From contig SLNM01000102.1 in the NCBI GenBank assembly GCA_007133055.1, forward strand, positions 1 to 12,439: a DNA stretch of 12,439 bases, written 5' to 3'. Numbering within the stretch: position 1 is the stretch's first letter; each line of letters begins with the position of its first letter. Made by a program: the position numbers and the translations under genes. The stretch comes from Lentisphaeria bacterium (lineage in GTDB: Bacteria > Verrucomicrobiota > Lentisphaeria > Oligosphaerales > PUNB01). This document shows positions 6,451 through 12,439 of the stretch, one piece after another. Under the pieces are notes generated by a model. That model did no database searches. It was not told the DNA's origin and saw only the letters and a program-made list of their open reading frames with translations.

Positions 6451-7188
6451 TCACCCCCGAGCCAGGGTCAGAACGCGGACTGAGGCGGCTTTGGCGGCAA
6501 GCAGGGTGTCGGCGGCGGCGGCCAGGGTGGCGCCGGTGGTCAGGACATCATCGACAAGTAAAACATGCAGCCCCTCGACGGCATCCGGATCGGCCACCCG
6601 GAAAATTCCCTTGACATTGATCCGTCTTTGGTCCAAGTCGAGCTGCGCCTGCTGGCGCGACCAGCCGCGGCGCCGCAGCAATCGCCGCACTGGCAGGCCG
6701 AGCCTGCGTCCAACCCCTTCGGCCAGCAACTCCGCCTGATTGTAGCCGCGCTGCAATTCCTTGAACGAATGCAAAGGCACGGGCGTGATTGCCTGCAATC
6801 CACCGTCGGTTCCGAAGTCAAGCCAACTGGTGGCCATGCGCCTTGCGAAGACAGGCGCCAGCATGGTCGCCCCACGATATTTGAACCGATGAACCAGCTC
6901 CCGCAGATAACCGCCGTATGCGTAAACGCTGACCGCCTCCAGCCAGGGTCGGTGACCAAAGCTCAAGCATTCGCCGCACATTGCCAGGACTCCATCGATC
7001 GCCCCGCCGCAACCGGGGCAGCGGGTCTTTGGCAGTACCCGCAGACGGTCCGTGCAGGGCGGACACCATTGAAGTTCCTCCCGACCCGGCCGGGCCAGGC
7101 AGGCCGGGCAGACATCCGGATAAAGCATCCTGCTGACAGGCCCGACTAGTAATCGGCGCGCCTCCGCGGCCACTCCCGCCACCCGCAT
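6451..7188 (-). CDS. comF: ComF/GntX-family phosphoribosyltransferase-like protein
   Basis: A 245-residue member of the ComF (amidophosphoribosyltransferase-like) family. In competent bacteria ComF is needed for DNA uptake or for processing of incoming DNA; in others its role is unclear. The N-terminal part carries two zinc-binding Cys sets, C27/C30 with C42/C45 and C57/C60 with C71/C74. The phosphoribosyltransferase half follows: FKYRG (102-106), TPVPLH (135-140), RGYNQAELLA (147-156), RRINVKGIF (188-196) and the PRPP-binding loop VLLVDDVLTTGAT (209-221). Length and motif order are normal for the family. The start ATG has AAGGA at 7196-7200, 7 nt upstream. It lies 188 nt downstream of queC on the same strand, so it may be a separate unit. 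No other competence gene is in the window. The family is secure; a competence role is not shown. Confidence 0.92.
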   Translation of the reverse strand: MRVAGVAAEARRLLVGPVSRMLYPDVCPACLARPGREELQWCPPCTDRLRVLPKTRCPGCGGAIDGVLAMCGECLSFGHRPWLEAVSVYAYGGYLRELVHRFKYRGATMLAPVFARRMATSWLDFGTDGGLQAITPVPLHSFKELQRGYNQAELLAEGVGRRLGLPVRRLLRRRGWSRQQAQLDLDQRRINVKGIFRVADPDAVEGLHVLLVDDVLTTGATLAAAADTLLAAKAASVRVLTLARG

Positions 7189-7376
7189 GCGATCATCCTT
7201 TCCTGTTTTTTCCTTGTTCAGTTGGATATTCCATTGACTTCATGTCTTGGTGACTTCATGACTCCGGGCTTATTCACGGCAATGTCTTTGAAACTTTGCG
7301 GCATGAAGCGTGGGACTCGTCAACCGTTCGCGTCGACCGGTTTTCTGATTCACCCATTTTTTCGCCTAACCTCTCG
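7189..7376. other. Intergenic region with ATGAAGTCA direct repeat
   Basis: No gene is supported between queC and the comF-like gene. On the minus strand the sequence has ATGAAGTCA twice (plus-strand TGACTTCAT around 7234-7260), 17 bases apart and about 60 bases before the comF-like start. The spacing and position could suit a paired operator, but it could equally be a chance or dispersed repeat. A short AACCG...CGGTT pairing near 7322-7343 is too weak to call a terminator. Confidence 0.3.
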
Positions 7377-8102
7377 TTAGTTTATATCGGGGCCCAGCGG
7401 ATCGTCCATTCCAAGTTCATGGAATGCCATTCTTCTTTCCACGCAGGTGGGGCAAACCCGGCATGGCGCGTCCTCACCTCGGTAGCAGGACCAAGTGCTG
7501 CCGAAGTCAACCCCCATTTCCAGCCCCATTCTGAGCAGCTCGCATTTACTGGTTTCGACAAAAGGCGCGCGCACCGCCACCGGTGACCGCCGATTAAGTC
7601 CGAGCACCGTGTTGAGTCGCTGCAGGAAATGACGGTTGCAGTCCCAGTATCCGTAGTTGTCATGCGCCTGTGCTCCGTAGAATACCAGGTGGCATCCACG
7701 GCTTTCGGCAAAGGCCGCCGCCAGCGCCAGCATAATCAGGTTGCGGTTCGGCACGTAGGTCGGGGGCTGGTCGCGCTCGGCCTCCGGAATTTCCGTCAGC
7801 TCCGGCACCGGCTGGCCGTTGTCCATCAGCGCCGAATTGCCGGCGACAATCTCCCGCAGCACCGACAAATCAAGTATTAGGTGTTCGGCTACGGCCTGAC
7901 CCAGCGCCGCCACTTGCCGACGTGCCGCGACCAATTCTCGAACATGCCGCTGCCCGTAGCCGAAGGAGAGGGCGTAAACTGGTTTGCAGGCTAGTTTCCT
8001 TGTCACATAATACAGAAGCACAGAGGAATCCATGCCGCCGCTGAGCAGCACCGTGGCGGGCTTTCCCGCATCTTTCGCCGAGATTGCGTCGTGGTATTGC
8101 AT
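7377..8102 (-). CDS. queC: 7-cyano-7-deazaguanine synthase
   Basis: QueC converts 7-carboxy-7-deazaguanine to preQ0 with ATP and ammonia, a step toward queuosine in the tRNA wobble position. The ATP pyrophosphatase loop is SGGMDS (21-26), preceded by the strand ATVLL. YVPNRNLIML (116-125) corresponds to the family's YVPGRN motif. The zinc site is C206, C214, C217 and C220 in WSCYRG...PCRVCPTCVERR. Length (241 residues) and motif spacing are normal. The start ATG lacks a visible Shine-Dalgarno sequence but lies 18 nt after the yqgE stop, so it is probably translated from a shared message. No other queuosine gene (queD, queE, folE, tgt) is in the window; these would be elsewhere. Identification is secure. 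Confidence 0.96.
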   Translation of the reverse strand: MQYHDAISAKDAGKPATVLLSGGMDSSVLLYYVTRKLACKPVYALSFGYGQRHVRELVAARRQVAALGQAVAEHLILDLSVLREIVAGNSALMDNGQPVPELTEIPEAERDQPPTYVPNRNLIMLALAAAFAESRGCHLVFYGAQAHDNYGYWDCNRHFLQRLNTVLGLNRRSPVAVRAPFVETSKCELLRMGLEMGVDFGSTWSCYRGEDAPCRVCPTCVERRMAFHELGMDDPLGPDIN

Positions 8103-8120
8103 GAAGCAGTAGATTGATTT

Positions 8121-8675
8121 TCAATTGCCGCCGGGGAAGTCGGGGAAATTGGCGTACATTGGATTTTCGGCGGCCAGCCGGCGAATGGCCCGGTTCCACA
8201 TCACCGAGCTTGGCACCTGGAAAATTAGTTCGGCATCCCCTCGGACGCGCAGCCACGAATTCATATCGAACTCGGTGGCCAGTTGATCGCCGCCCCAGCC
8301 TGAGTATCCGAGAAAGAACCGACAGTCGGCGGGTCGGAAGGCGCCATTGTCAAAGCCTGCCTGCAAAGTTTCGACATTGCCCCCGAGCCAGACTTCGGGA
8401 AGGATAGGCAGAGATTCCGGCAGCAGCTCGCCGTAGGGATGCAGCACCTGCAACACTTCGGTTCGAACCGGCCCGCCCTTGAACAGGTTTTCCCGGGCGT
8501 ATGGGAACTCCTTCAGCAGCTCGGGCATCGGGCGCACGGGTTGATTAAGCACCAGGCCATAGGAGCCTTTGCCCGGGACATGCTCGCAGATCAGAACCAC
8601 ACTGTGTGCGAAATTCGGGTCCTGCAAGGTGATCGGCGCCACCAGCAAATCGCCATTTTCAACCAGAACCCCCAT
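8121..8675 (-). CDS. yqgE: YqgE/AlgH family protein (UPF0301)
   Basis: A conserved protein of unknown biochemical function; homologues are named AlgH for an old link to alginate regulation. Recognisable family pieces are LLVAPITLQDPNFAHSVVLI near the N-terminus, GSYGLVLNQPV, NLFKGGPV, FLGYSGWGGDQL and a final MYANFPDF. Length (184-186 residues) is typical. Two ATGs compete. The one at 8681 overlaps the upstream nuclease stop as ATGA, but the GAGGA at 8682-8686 touches it. The one at 8675 has the same GAGGA at a good 6-nt spacer, so I use 8675. Either way translation is coupled to the nuclease gene. The gene lies between the nuclease and queC in one tight unit. The context does not clarify its role. 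Confidence 0.92.
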   Translation of the reverse strand: MGVLVENGDLLVAPITLQDPNFAHSVVLICEHVPGKGSYGLVLNQPVRPMPELLKEFPYARENLFKGGPVRTEVLQVLHPYGELLPESLPILPEVWLGGNVETLQAGFDNGAFRPADCRFFLGYSGWGGDQLATEFDMNSWLRVRGDAELIFQVPSSVMWNRAIRRLAAENPMYANFPDFPGGN

Positions 8676-8677
8676 AC

Positions 8678-9658
8678 TCATTCCTCGTGCGCGCTTGCAG
8701 GCGCAGCCTCCGTCTTCGGTTTCGACCCGGTAATTGCCGGGCAGACTTCACGAAAATTGCAGCGTCCGCATATGCGCGGCACGTCGCAGGTGGGAAAGTC
8801 CTCCTCGCGCGCCATGTTTTTCTCCGGTTCAGACAATGGCAGACGCATCTTCCCGATACTTTCCCCGATGATATTTTCAGTGTCGGCCAGCAGCTCGGTC
8901 GAGAGTGGATACTCGCTGACCCGCGCCGTATCGCCAAGAAAAACTCCGGCCAGTCGCAGTCGCTGCAGCGGCGCCTTCCACTTGCGCATGGCAAACATGG
9001 CATAGCAGGCCAGTTGCACCTTCAGTTCCTCGGGTTGCTCCGAACCTGTTTTCCAGTCGAGAATACGCAGCATGCCGGCCTCGTCGAAAAAGGCGAAGTC
9101 GATGGCGCACCACACTTTCAGTCCGTCGTCCAGGACAAATGCGTCCAGGGTGTCAACCGGTTTCCAGTTCATATAACCGGCGGCAATGATTTCTGCCAGC
9201 AGCGGCGAAGTCGCCAGAGCCTCCAGACATCCGTAAACGCGGGTCTTGACATCTTCGGTTAGCTCCTCGGGCACGGTGGCTCCGTTGCCATAGTACAGCT
9301 CGAACAAATTGGTTTTCTTGGGACTGACCAGCCATTCCCGATTGACCGCCTCCAGCCATCCTCGGCGCAGCTTGCTGCGCGCCGCCTGCCGGAGAGCCTC
9401 GACCGTCACCGGCTCGGTCTTTGCCGCAAATCGGCGCAACGCCTCGGCAATGGTGTCGTGGACAATGCCGCCTGCCCACATGTTCAGGCTCTGGATGTTT
9501 TTCAGAATGTAGATTCTACGGGTCCGCTCATCCGCCGCCGCCGCGTCCCAACCCCCCCATGATCCGTAGTAGTTGTAATAGTAGGCACGCCGGCACTGGC
9601 GAAACAAACGGTCGCGGGAAACCGACCAGGTTAGTTCGTTGACAAGTTCTCGGGCCAT
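8678..9658 (-). CDS. Cas4/RecB-like PD-(D/E)XK nuclease with iron-sulfur cysteines
   Basis: A 326-residue stand-alone nuclease of the PD-(D/E)XK superfamily, RecB/AddB/Cas4 branch. In order: C22 in SVSRDRLFRQC; a motif I His H67 in GIVHDTI; D187 in CAIDFAF; D201 and K203 in ILDWKTG; Q215 and Y219 in QLACY; and a C-terminal cysteine group C297-x2-C300-x5-C306 (C291 nearby). One early Cys plus three late Cys is how Cas4 and AddB hold a [4Fe-4S] cluster. There is no helicase domain in the protein or next to it, and no CRISPR array, so it is not evidently a CRISPR Cas4. The start is ATG at 9658, with AAGGA at 9665-9669 and a 6-nt spacer; the TTG at 9664 would abut that site. The 3' end runs into yqgE. 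The function is inferred as DNA end processing; the partner is unknown. Confidence 0.88.
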   Translation of the reverse strand: MARELVNELTWSVSRDRLFRQCRRAYYYNYYGSWGGWDAAAADERTRRIYILKNIQSLNMWAGGIVHDTIAEALRRFAAKTEPVTVEALRQAARSKLRRGWLEAVNREWLVSPKKTNLFELYYGNGATVPEELTEDVKTRVYGCLEALATSPLLAEIIAAGYMNWKPVDTLDAFVLDDGLKVWCAIDFAFFDEAGMLRILDWKTGSEQPEELKVQLACYAMFAMRKWKAPLQRLRLAGVFLGDTARVSEYPLSTELLADTENIIGESIGKMRLPLSEPEKNMAREEDFPTCDVPRICGRCNFREVCPAITGSKPKTEAAPASAHEE

Positions 9659-9664
9659 TTTCAA

Positions 9665-9669
9665 TCCTT
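9665..9669 (-). promoter_or_regulatory. Ribosome-binding site AAGGA that decides the nuclease start
   Basis: AAGGA on the minus strand is 6 nt before the ATG at 9658 and directly next to an in-frame TTG at 9664. The spacing favours the ATG and shortens the protein by two residues compared with the longest frame. Confidence 0.65.
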
Positions 9670-9754
9670 GGCTTTTTTACACCATTCTATGATCGGAGGG
9701 AACGGCCAATAGCGCTTGATTCACACGCTTAAGCGCAGACATCAGGCGGGCAGG

Positions 9755-10252
9755 TCATCCTTTTTCCTCGCTCGTCGCGCCGCCATCGTTCTCGCGCCGG
9801 CGCTGCTGGAAAAAACTCTGAATCATTGCCAGTGCCTCATCCGCCATCACCCCGCCGGTTACCGGCACAGCGTGCAGCAGGCCGGGGAAGTCCAGCAGGT
9901 TCAAAGCGCCGCCTCCTGCGCCGCCGCGCGGATCGGGGCAGCCGAAAACCAACCGTCCGAGCCGGCAGTTGACCATGGCTCCGGCACACATCGGGCATGG
10001 TTCCTTGGTAACGTACAGTGTCACTGTGTTCAGGCGCCAGTCGCCGACCGCCGTCGAAGCCTGGGTCAGAGCGATCATTTCGGCATGGGCCGTGCCATCG
10101 TTTAGCATCTCCACCTGGTTGAAGGCCCGCGCCACCACGCAGCCGGTGTCGTCAACCGCCACCGCCCCCACAGGCACCTCCCCCCTGTCCGCTGCAATGG
10201 CCGCCAGGCGCAAGGCCATGCGCATATATTCTTCGTCCGCCTTGATTGCCAA
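9755..10252 (-). CDS. tadA: tRNA-specific adenosine deaminase
   Basis: TadA deaminates A34 to inosine in tRNA-Arg(ACG), allowing it to read CGU, CGC and CGA. The zinc and catalytic motif is H56-A-E58 in NDGTAHAEMIAL, with P-C86-P-M-C89 in TKEPCPMCAGAM. The C-terminal part GGALNLLDFPGLLHAVPVTGGV is typical of TadA, which separates it from guanine or cytosine deaminases. It has 165 residues, in the normal range, with a charged tail (RRRENDGG...SEEKG). The start is TTG at 10252-10250 with GGAG (10262-10265) at a 9-nt spacer. An internal ATG at codon 10 would remove the DEEYM lead that the family keeps. A tRNA-Arg gene of another anticodon lies 43 nt away in the opposite direction. Confidence 0.94.
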   Translation of the reverse strand: MAIKADEEYMRMALRLAAIAADRGEVPVGAVAVDDTGCVVARAFNQVEMLNDGTAHAEMIALTQASTAVGDWRLNTVTLYVTKEPCPMCAGAMVNCRLGRLVFGCPDPRGGAGGGALNLLDFPGLLHAVPVTGGVMADEALAMIQSFFQQRRRENDGGATSEEKG

Positions 10253-10273
10253 TTCCGCTTGCTCCGCTATATT
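10246..10273 (+). promoter_or_regulatory. Sigma-70-like promoter for the tRNA-Arg gene
   Basis: TTGCCA (10246-10251, 5 of 6 to TTGACA), a 16-bp spacer and TATATT (10268-10273, 5 of 6 to TATAAT) stand about 22 bp before the tRNA. A GC-rich stretch follows the -10 box, as is usual in stable-RNA promoters. The -35 box overlaps the TTG start codon of the divergent tadA (10250-10252), and the spacer covers its ribosome-binding site. Confidence 0.55.
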
Positions 10274-10295
10274 GCCGAGGTCAGTGCATCCGGCT

Positions 10296-10372
10296 GCGCC
10301 CGTAGCTCAATTGGATAGAGCATCTGACTTCGGATCAGAAGGCTGCAGGTTCGAGCCCTGCCGGGCGTACCA
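10296..10372 (+). tRNA. tRNA-Arg (anticodon TCG)
   Basis: A complete 77-nt cloverleaf. The acceptor stem is GCGCCCG (10296-10302) with CGGGCGT (10362-10368), having a G-U first pair, then discriminator A and an encoded CCA (10370-10372). The D arm is GCTC...GAGC. The anticodon stem is TCTGA/TCAGA with loop CTTCGGA, giving anticodon TCG, which reads CGA/CGG arginine codons. The T arm is GCAGG-TTCGAGC-CCTGC. No integrase or other sign of an attachment site lies nearby. No T-rich terminator follows within 100 bases. Confidence 0.97.
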
Positions 10373-10482
10373 TTACCGTACTGCATAACTCGGGACATTT
10401 CAACCGACATCCTGGCCGTAACCGTAATGCGTCAGCAAACGGGAATCAATCAGGTCAGTACACTCCGCCTATGTATTCGCCG

Positions 10483-10827
10483 TTACGGAATTGTCCAGTC
10501 CCGCCGTTCCAGGATCGCTTTTTGGCGGGCGACTGCGGTTTCGGCATTGCTGTCACCGTATAGGATCAGCCTTTGCTCATCGGTGATTCTGCGATAAATG
10601 GGGGAGGTGTTCCTGTCTGTTTGGCCGTCGTACAGCCAGCTCTCTGATTCTACGTAATAACCGAGGTGTCCGGAGAAGGGCAAGGGGAAAAACATGCGGT
10701 TGATAGCCGGTGTGTGCGAGAAGAGCGACCCCAATGCTAGCAACGGCAGAAGCCAGTACGCCAGGCGCGGCAAACAGCACCGCCAGCCGGAGCTACCCTT
10801 GCAATCGGGGTCGCTGGGATTGTACAT
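10483..10827 (-). CDS. Small single-pass membrane protein, unknown
   Basis: A 114-residue protein I do not recognise. Its N-terminal part is polar and Cys-containing. A hydrophobic segment (LAYWLLPLLALGSLF) at about residues 23-37 is probably a membrane anchor. A soluble tail follows with Y-E-W residues and RITDEQRLILYGDSNAETAVARQ, then RRDWTIP. The longest frame starts at ATG 10842, which has no ribosome-binding site. ATG 10827 has GGGAGGA (10834-10840) at a 6-nt spacer, so I use that. It begins 25 nt after the pyrF stop and is likely cotranscribed. It could be real or a fragment of a longer membrane protein, since the tail ends abruptly. Confidence that it is expressed is moderate. Confidence 0.6.
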   Translation of the reverse strand: MYNPSDPDCKGSSGWRCCLPRLAYWLLPLLALGSLFSHTPAINRMFFPLPFSGHLGYYVESESWLYDGQTDRNTSPIYRRITDEQRLILYGDSNAETAVARQKAILERRDWTIP

Positions 10828-10852
10828 CGGCGATCCTCCCATGGTTGAATAA

Positions 10853-11542
10853 CTACGCCAGTTCGTCCTGGATGGCGGCGGCGGCAGCAGCCGGATCGGG
10901 TGCTTCGGTAATCGGGCGGCCTACCACTATAAAAGTGGCGCCCGCCCGGGCCGCATCGAGCGGGGTGGTAACACGCTTCTGATCGCGGCAATCGGTGCCG
11001 GCCGGGCGAATTCCCGGCACCACCAGCTTGAACTCGGAGCCAAGCTCGCGGCGCAGCATCTCGATTTCCCAGGCCGAACAGACCACTCCGTCCAACCCGG
11101 CACCGGCGCTGAGCCGGGCCAGGTTCAAGACCTGCTCCGCCGGCCGGCAGTGCCATCCCATTTCGCGCATGGCGGCAGTGTCCAGGCTGGTCAGTACGGT
11201 TACGGCGACCAGGATCAGACGCCCGTCCGCCGCTTCCGCCGCCGCCCGCAGCATGGCCGAGCCACCGCTGGCATGAACATTGACCATGTCCGCTCCCAGG
11301 TCCGCCGCCGCTTCGACCGCCCGGCCGACGGTGTTGGGGATGTCGTGAAACTTCAAGTCCAGAAAAATCTTTTTGCCATATTCCTCCCGCAGTCTTCGCA
11401 CCACCTCCGGACCGCAGCAAGTAAACAATTGCTTGCCGACCTTGACCCAGTCCGCTGACTGGCCGAGCGCCTTGGTCAGCGCACAAGCTTGCTCCGAGGT
11501 GGCAACGTCCAGGGCAACAATCAATTCAGTTTTGGATGGCAT
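10853..11542 (-). CDS. pyrF: Orotidine 5'-phosphate decarboxylase
   Basis: PyrF catalyses the last step of UMP synthesis, decarboxylating OMP to UMP in the cytoplasm. The TIM-barrel family motifs are all visible: ALD (10-12), WVKVG (32-36) and the active-site LDLKFHDIPNT (61-71), with D62, K64 and D67. Also present are VVPGIRP with the following DQKRVTTP, and the phosphate-binding IVVGRPIT. Its 229 residues are normal. The start is ATG at 11542 with GGAG (11551-11554) at an 8-nt spacer; a GTG at 11551 would overlap that site. It is preceded at 55 nt by a membrane protein gene and followed at 25 nt by a small membrane protein gene, all in one direction. No other pyrimidine gene is nearby. Identification is secure. 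Confidence 0.97.
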   Translation of the reverse strand: MPSKTELIVALDVATSEQACALTKALGQSADWVKVGKQLFTCCGPEVVRRLREEYGKKIFLDLKFHDIPNTVGRAVEAAADLGADMVNVHASGGSAMLRAAAEAADGRLILVAVTVLTSLDTAAMREMGWHCRPAEQVLNLARLSAGAGLDGVVCSAWEIEMLRRELGSEFKLVVPGIRPAGTDCRDQKRVTTPLDAARAGATFIVVGRPITEAPDPAAAAAAIQDELA

Positions 11543-11597
11543 AGTCGGCACTCCGATTATAGTTAGGCAAAAGGGGACAGTTGGTTATTCGCATGCA

Positions 11598-12251
11598 TTA
11601 ATCAGGCTCGCCCTTCGTTTCGCCGTCCGGCGGCGGTATGACGGTCAGGAAAAGAGCCATTATTGTCAGCGCCGCGAAAGGCAGCGAGAACAGGTTGCGA
11701 AACAGCGGCGATACCCGCAGCCAAACCGTGTAGGGCGAGGACAGCTCTCGAACGAAAGTGAGTCCCTCCAGTCCCAGGGCGTGCAAATATACGATCACCG
11801 CGATTGCCCCCATCAGCGGGCTGACGCTGATCCCGGCCCATCGACATACCCGCGCCCATACAAACTGGCCGCGGCGGGCAAAGCAAATTTCCATGAGCCG
11901 GGCCATGGAAACCAGGAAAAAGATCAGGCAAAGCAGAAACAGGAAACCGCACACCATAAAGTACAATCGTTGGTAAAAAGGGAAATGCCAGACAAAGAAC
12001 GGGGTCAATCCGAAACACGCCAGTCCCGCGAGCTGCAAACGCCAGGCCGCCCGGGTTCCTGCCTGGTCGGGCAAGTGGTCAATCGGCCAGAGCATCGCTC
12101 CCAGGGCGATTAGCCCGGTGGGCAGCAGCAGACTCAGCGAATAAGGCCGGTCCGGGAGGTGCGGACGACCGGCCGCCTCGATCATGATCACCGCCAGGGT
12201 CAGCAGACCCAGCAATATGCATTCCAGTGAACGAATCATTCTTGTGGTCAT
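11598..12251 (-). CDS. Six-helix membrane protein, unknown
   Basis: A 217-residue hydrophobic protein with about six transmembrane segments, near residues 11-27, 39-56, 73-90, 96-117, 138-160 and 184-205. The first helix follows a short MTTRMIRSLE lead, and the C-terminal tail is short and charged (DGETKGEPD). Basic residues cluster between helices 4 and 5 (ARLMEICFARRGQFVWARVCRWAG), which suggests that loop is cytoplasmic. I see no conserved motif that names a family. The start ATG has AGGA (12260-12263) at an 8-nt spacer and a good promoter about 120 nt upstream. It is probably the first gene of the unit with pyrF, but nothing links it to pyrimidine synthesis. Confidence 0.8.
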   Translation of the reverse strand: MTTRMIRSLECILLGLLTLAVIMIEAAGRPHLPDRPYSLSLLLPTGLIALGAMLWPIDHLPDQAGTRAAWRLQLAGLACFGLTPFFVWHFPFYQRLYFMVCGFLFLLCLIFFLVSMARLMEICFARRGQFVWARVCRWAGISVSPLMGAIAVIVYLHALGLEGLTFVRELSSPYTVWLRVSPLFRNLFSLPFAALTIMALFLTVIPPPDGETKGEPD

Positions 12252-12365
12252 AATAAGCGTCCTGAAAAAAGAATATTTGACAACAAGCTTCCACCTGAAT
12301 CCGTGATAAAATTGGCGAAAAGTAACATAATACCCGAAGAACGTGCAGCGGTTGTCAGTCGCACT

Positions 12366-12393
12366 ACCATAAAAATATCCGCATCGTTGTCAA
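12366..12393 (-). promoter_or_regulatory. Sigma-70-like promoter for the membrane protein-pyrF unit
   Basis: On the minus strand a perfect -35 box TTGACA (12393-12388) is followed by a 16-bp AT-leaning spacer and TATGGT (12371-12366, 4 of 6 to TATAAT). It stands about 115 bp before the ATG at 12251, leaving a leader of roughly 105 bases. No other gene is supported in 12252-12439. GTTGTCAA/TTGACAAC inverse copies at 12386-12393 and about 12276-12283 lie at both ends of the leader and could be an operator pair or chance. Confidence 0.5.
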
Positions 12394-12439
12394 GTCGGAA
12401 TGCCAAACTTGAGTTAATACGCCGGAGGACGGGGTGTAA

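Noticed and set aside
8678..9658. CRISPR-associated Cas4
   Set aside because: No repeat-spacer array and no cas1, cas2 or effector gene in the window; the neighbours are yqgE, queC and tadA.
9675..9715. Promoter for the nuclease-yqgE-queC group (TAGAAT on the minus strand)
   Set aside because: A -10-like box exists, but no acceptable -35 box is found at 16-18 bp, so I do not call it.
10296..10372. tRNA gene as an integration site of a mobile island
   Set aside because: No integrase, no duplicated tRNA 3' end and no change in gene type on either side.
10737..11486. Minus-strand 249-codon frame overlapping pyrF in another frame
   Set aside because: pyrF has all catalytic motifs in its own frame; the alternative is rich in Gly/Arg and has no motif.
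12252..12439. A further gene at the right edge
   Set aside because: No frame with a start, ribosome-binding site and reasonable length; the stretch is better read as the promoter and leader of the membrane-protein gene.

Overview
This is a GC-rich bacterial chromosomal window with no plasmid, phage, CRISPR or insertion-sequence gene. Two plus-strand genes and one broken gene occupy bases 1-4610. Nine minus-strand genes occupy 4979-12251, interrupted by one plus-strand tRNA gene. The mix of a sulfatase, a GH130 glycoside phosphorylase-like gene, many short structured intergenic repeats and an ArgS with a KMKS signature suggests a polysaccharide-degrading member of the PVC group (Lentisphaerae, Kiritimatiellae or Verrucomicrobia). 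That is an inference from gene content and remembered repeat style; there is no marker gene that proves it.

Left part (1-4978): the 3' portion of argS is followed by a 158-bp gap holding a nested inverted-repeat element of REP/REPIN type. Next comes the most unusual protein here: a 691-residue chain of eight four-cysteine zinc-ribbon-like repeats fused to an SGNH-hydrolase-like domain that lacks the catalytic Ser and the block III Gly/Asn. One base after its stop begins a GH130-family gene. This is cut off at about residue 214, where a cluster of mobile-looking repeats starts. The cluster (4393-4960) has four copies of a 26-bp end sequence in inverted orientation and several strong hairpins, and the missing GH130 C-terminus is not found beyond it.

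Right part (4979-12251, minus strand): a sulfatase without signal peptide; a two-hairpin repeat; a ComF-type phosphoribosyltransferase; then a tight group consisting of a Cas4/RecB-like PD-(D/E)XK iron-sulfur nuclease, YqgE and QueC. Upstream lie tadA and a divergent tRNA-Arg(UCG). The tRNA's likely promoter overlaps the tadA start codon. Then come a small membrane protein, pyrF and a six-helix membrane protein, which look like one transcription unit from a promoter near 12366-12393.

Most of the right part is housekeeping: queuosine precursor synthesis, A34-to-inosine editing, pyrimidine synthesis and DNA metabolism. Material that is not ordinary is concentrated in the zinc-ribbon/pseudo-SGNH protein, the broken GH130 gene and the repeats.
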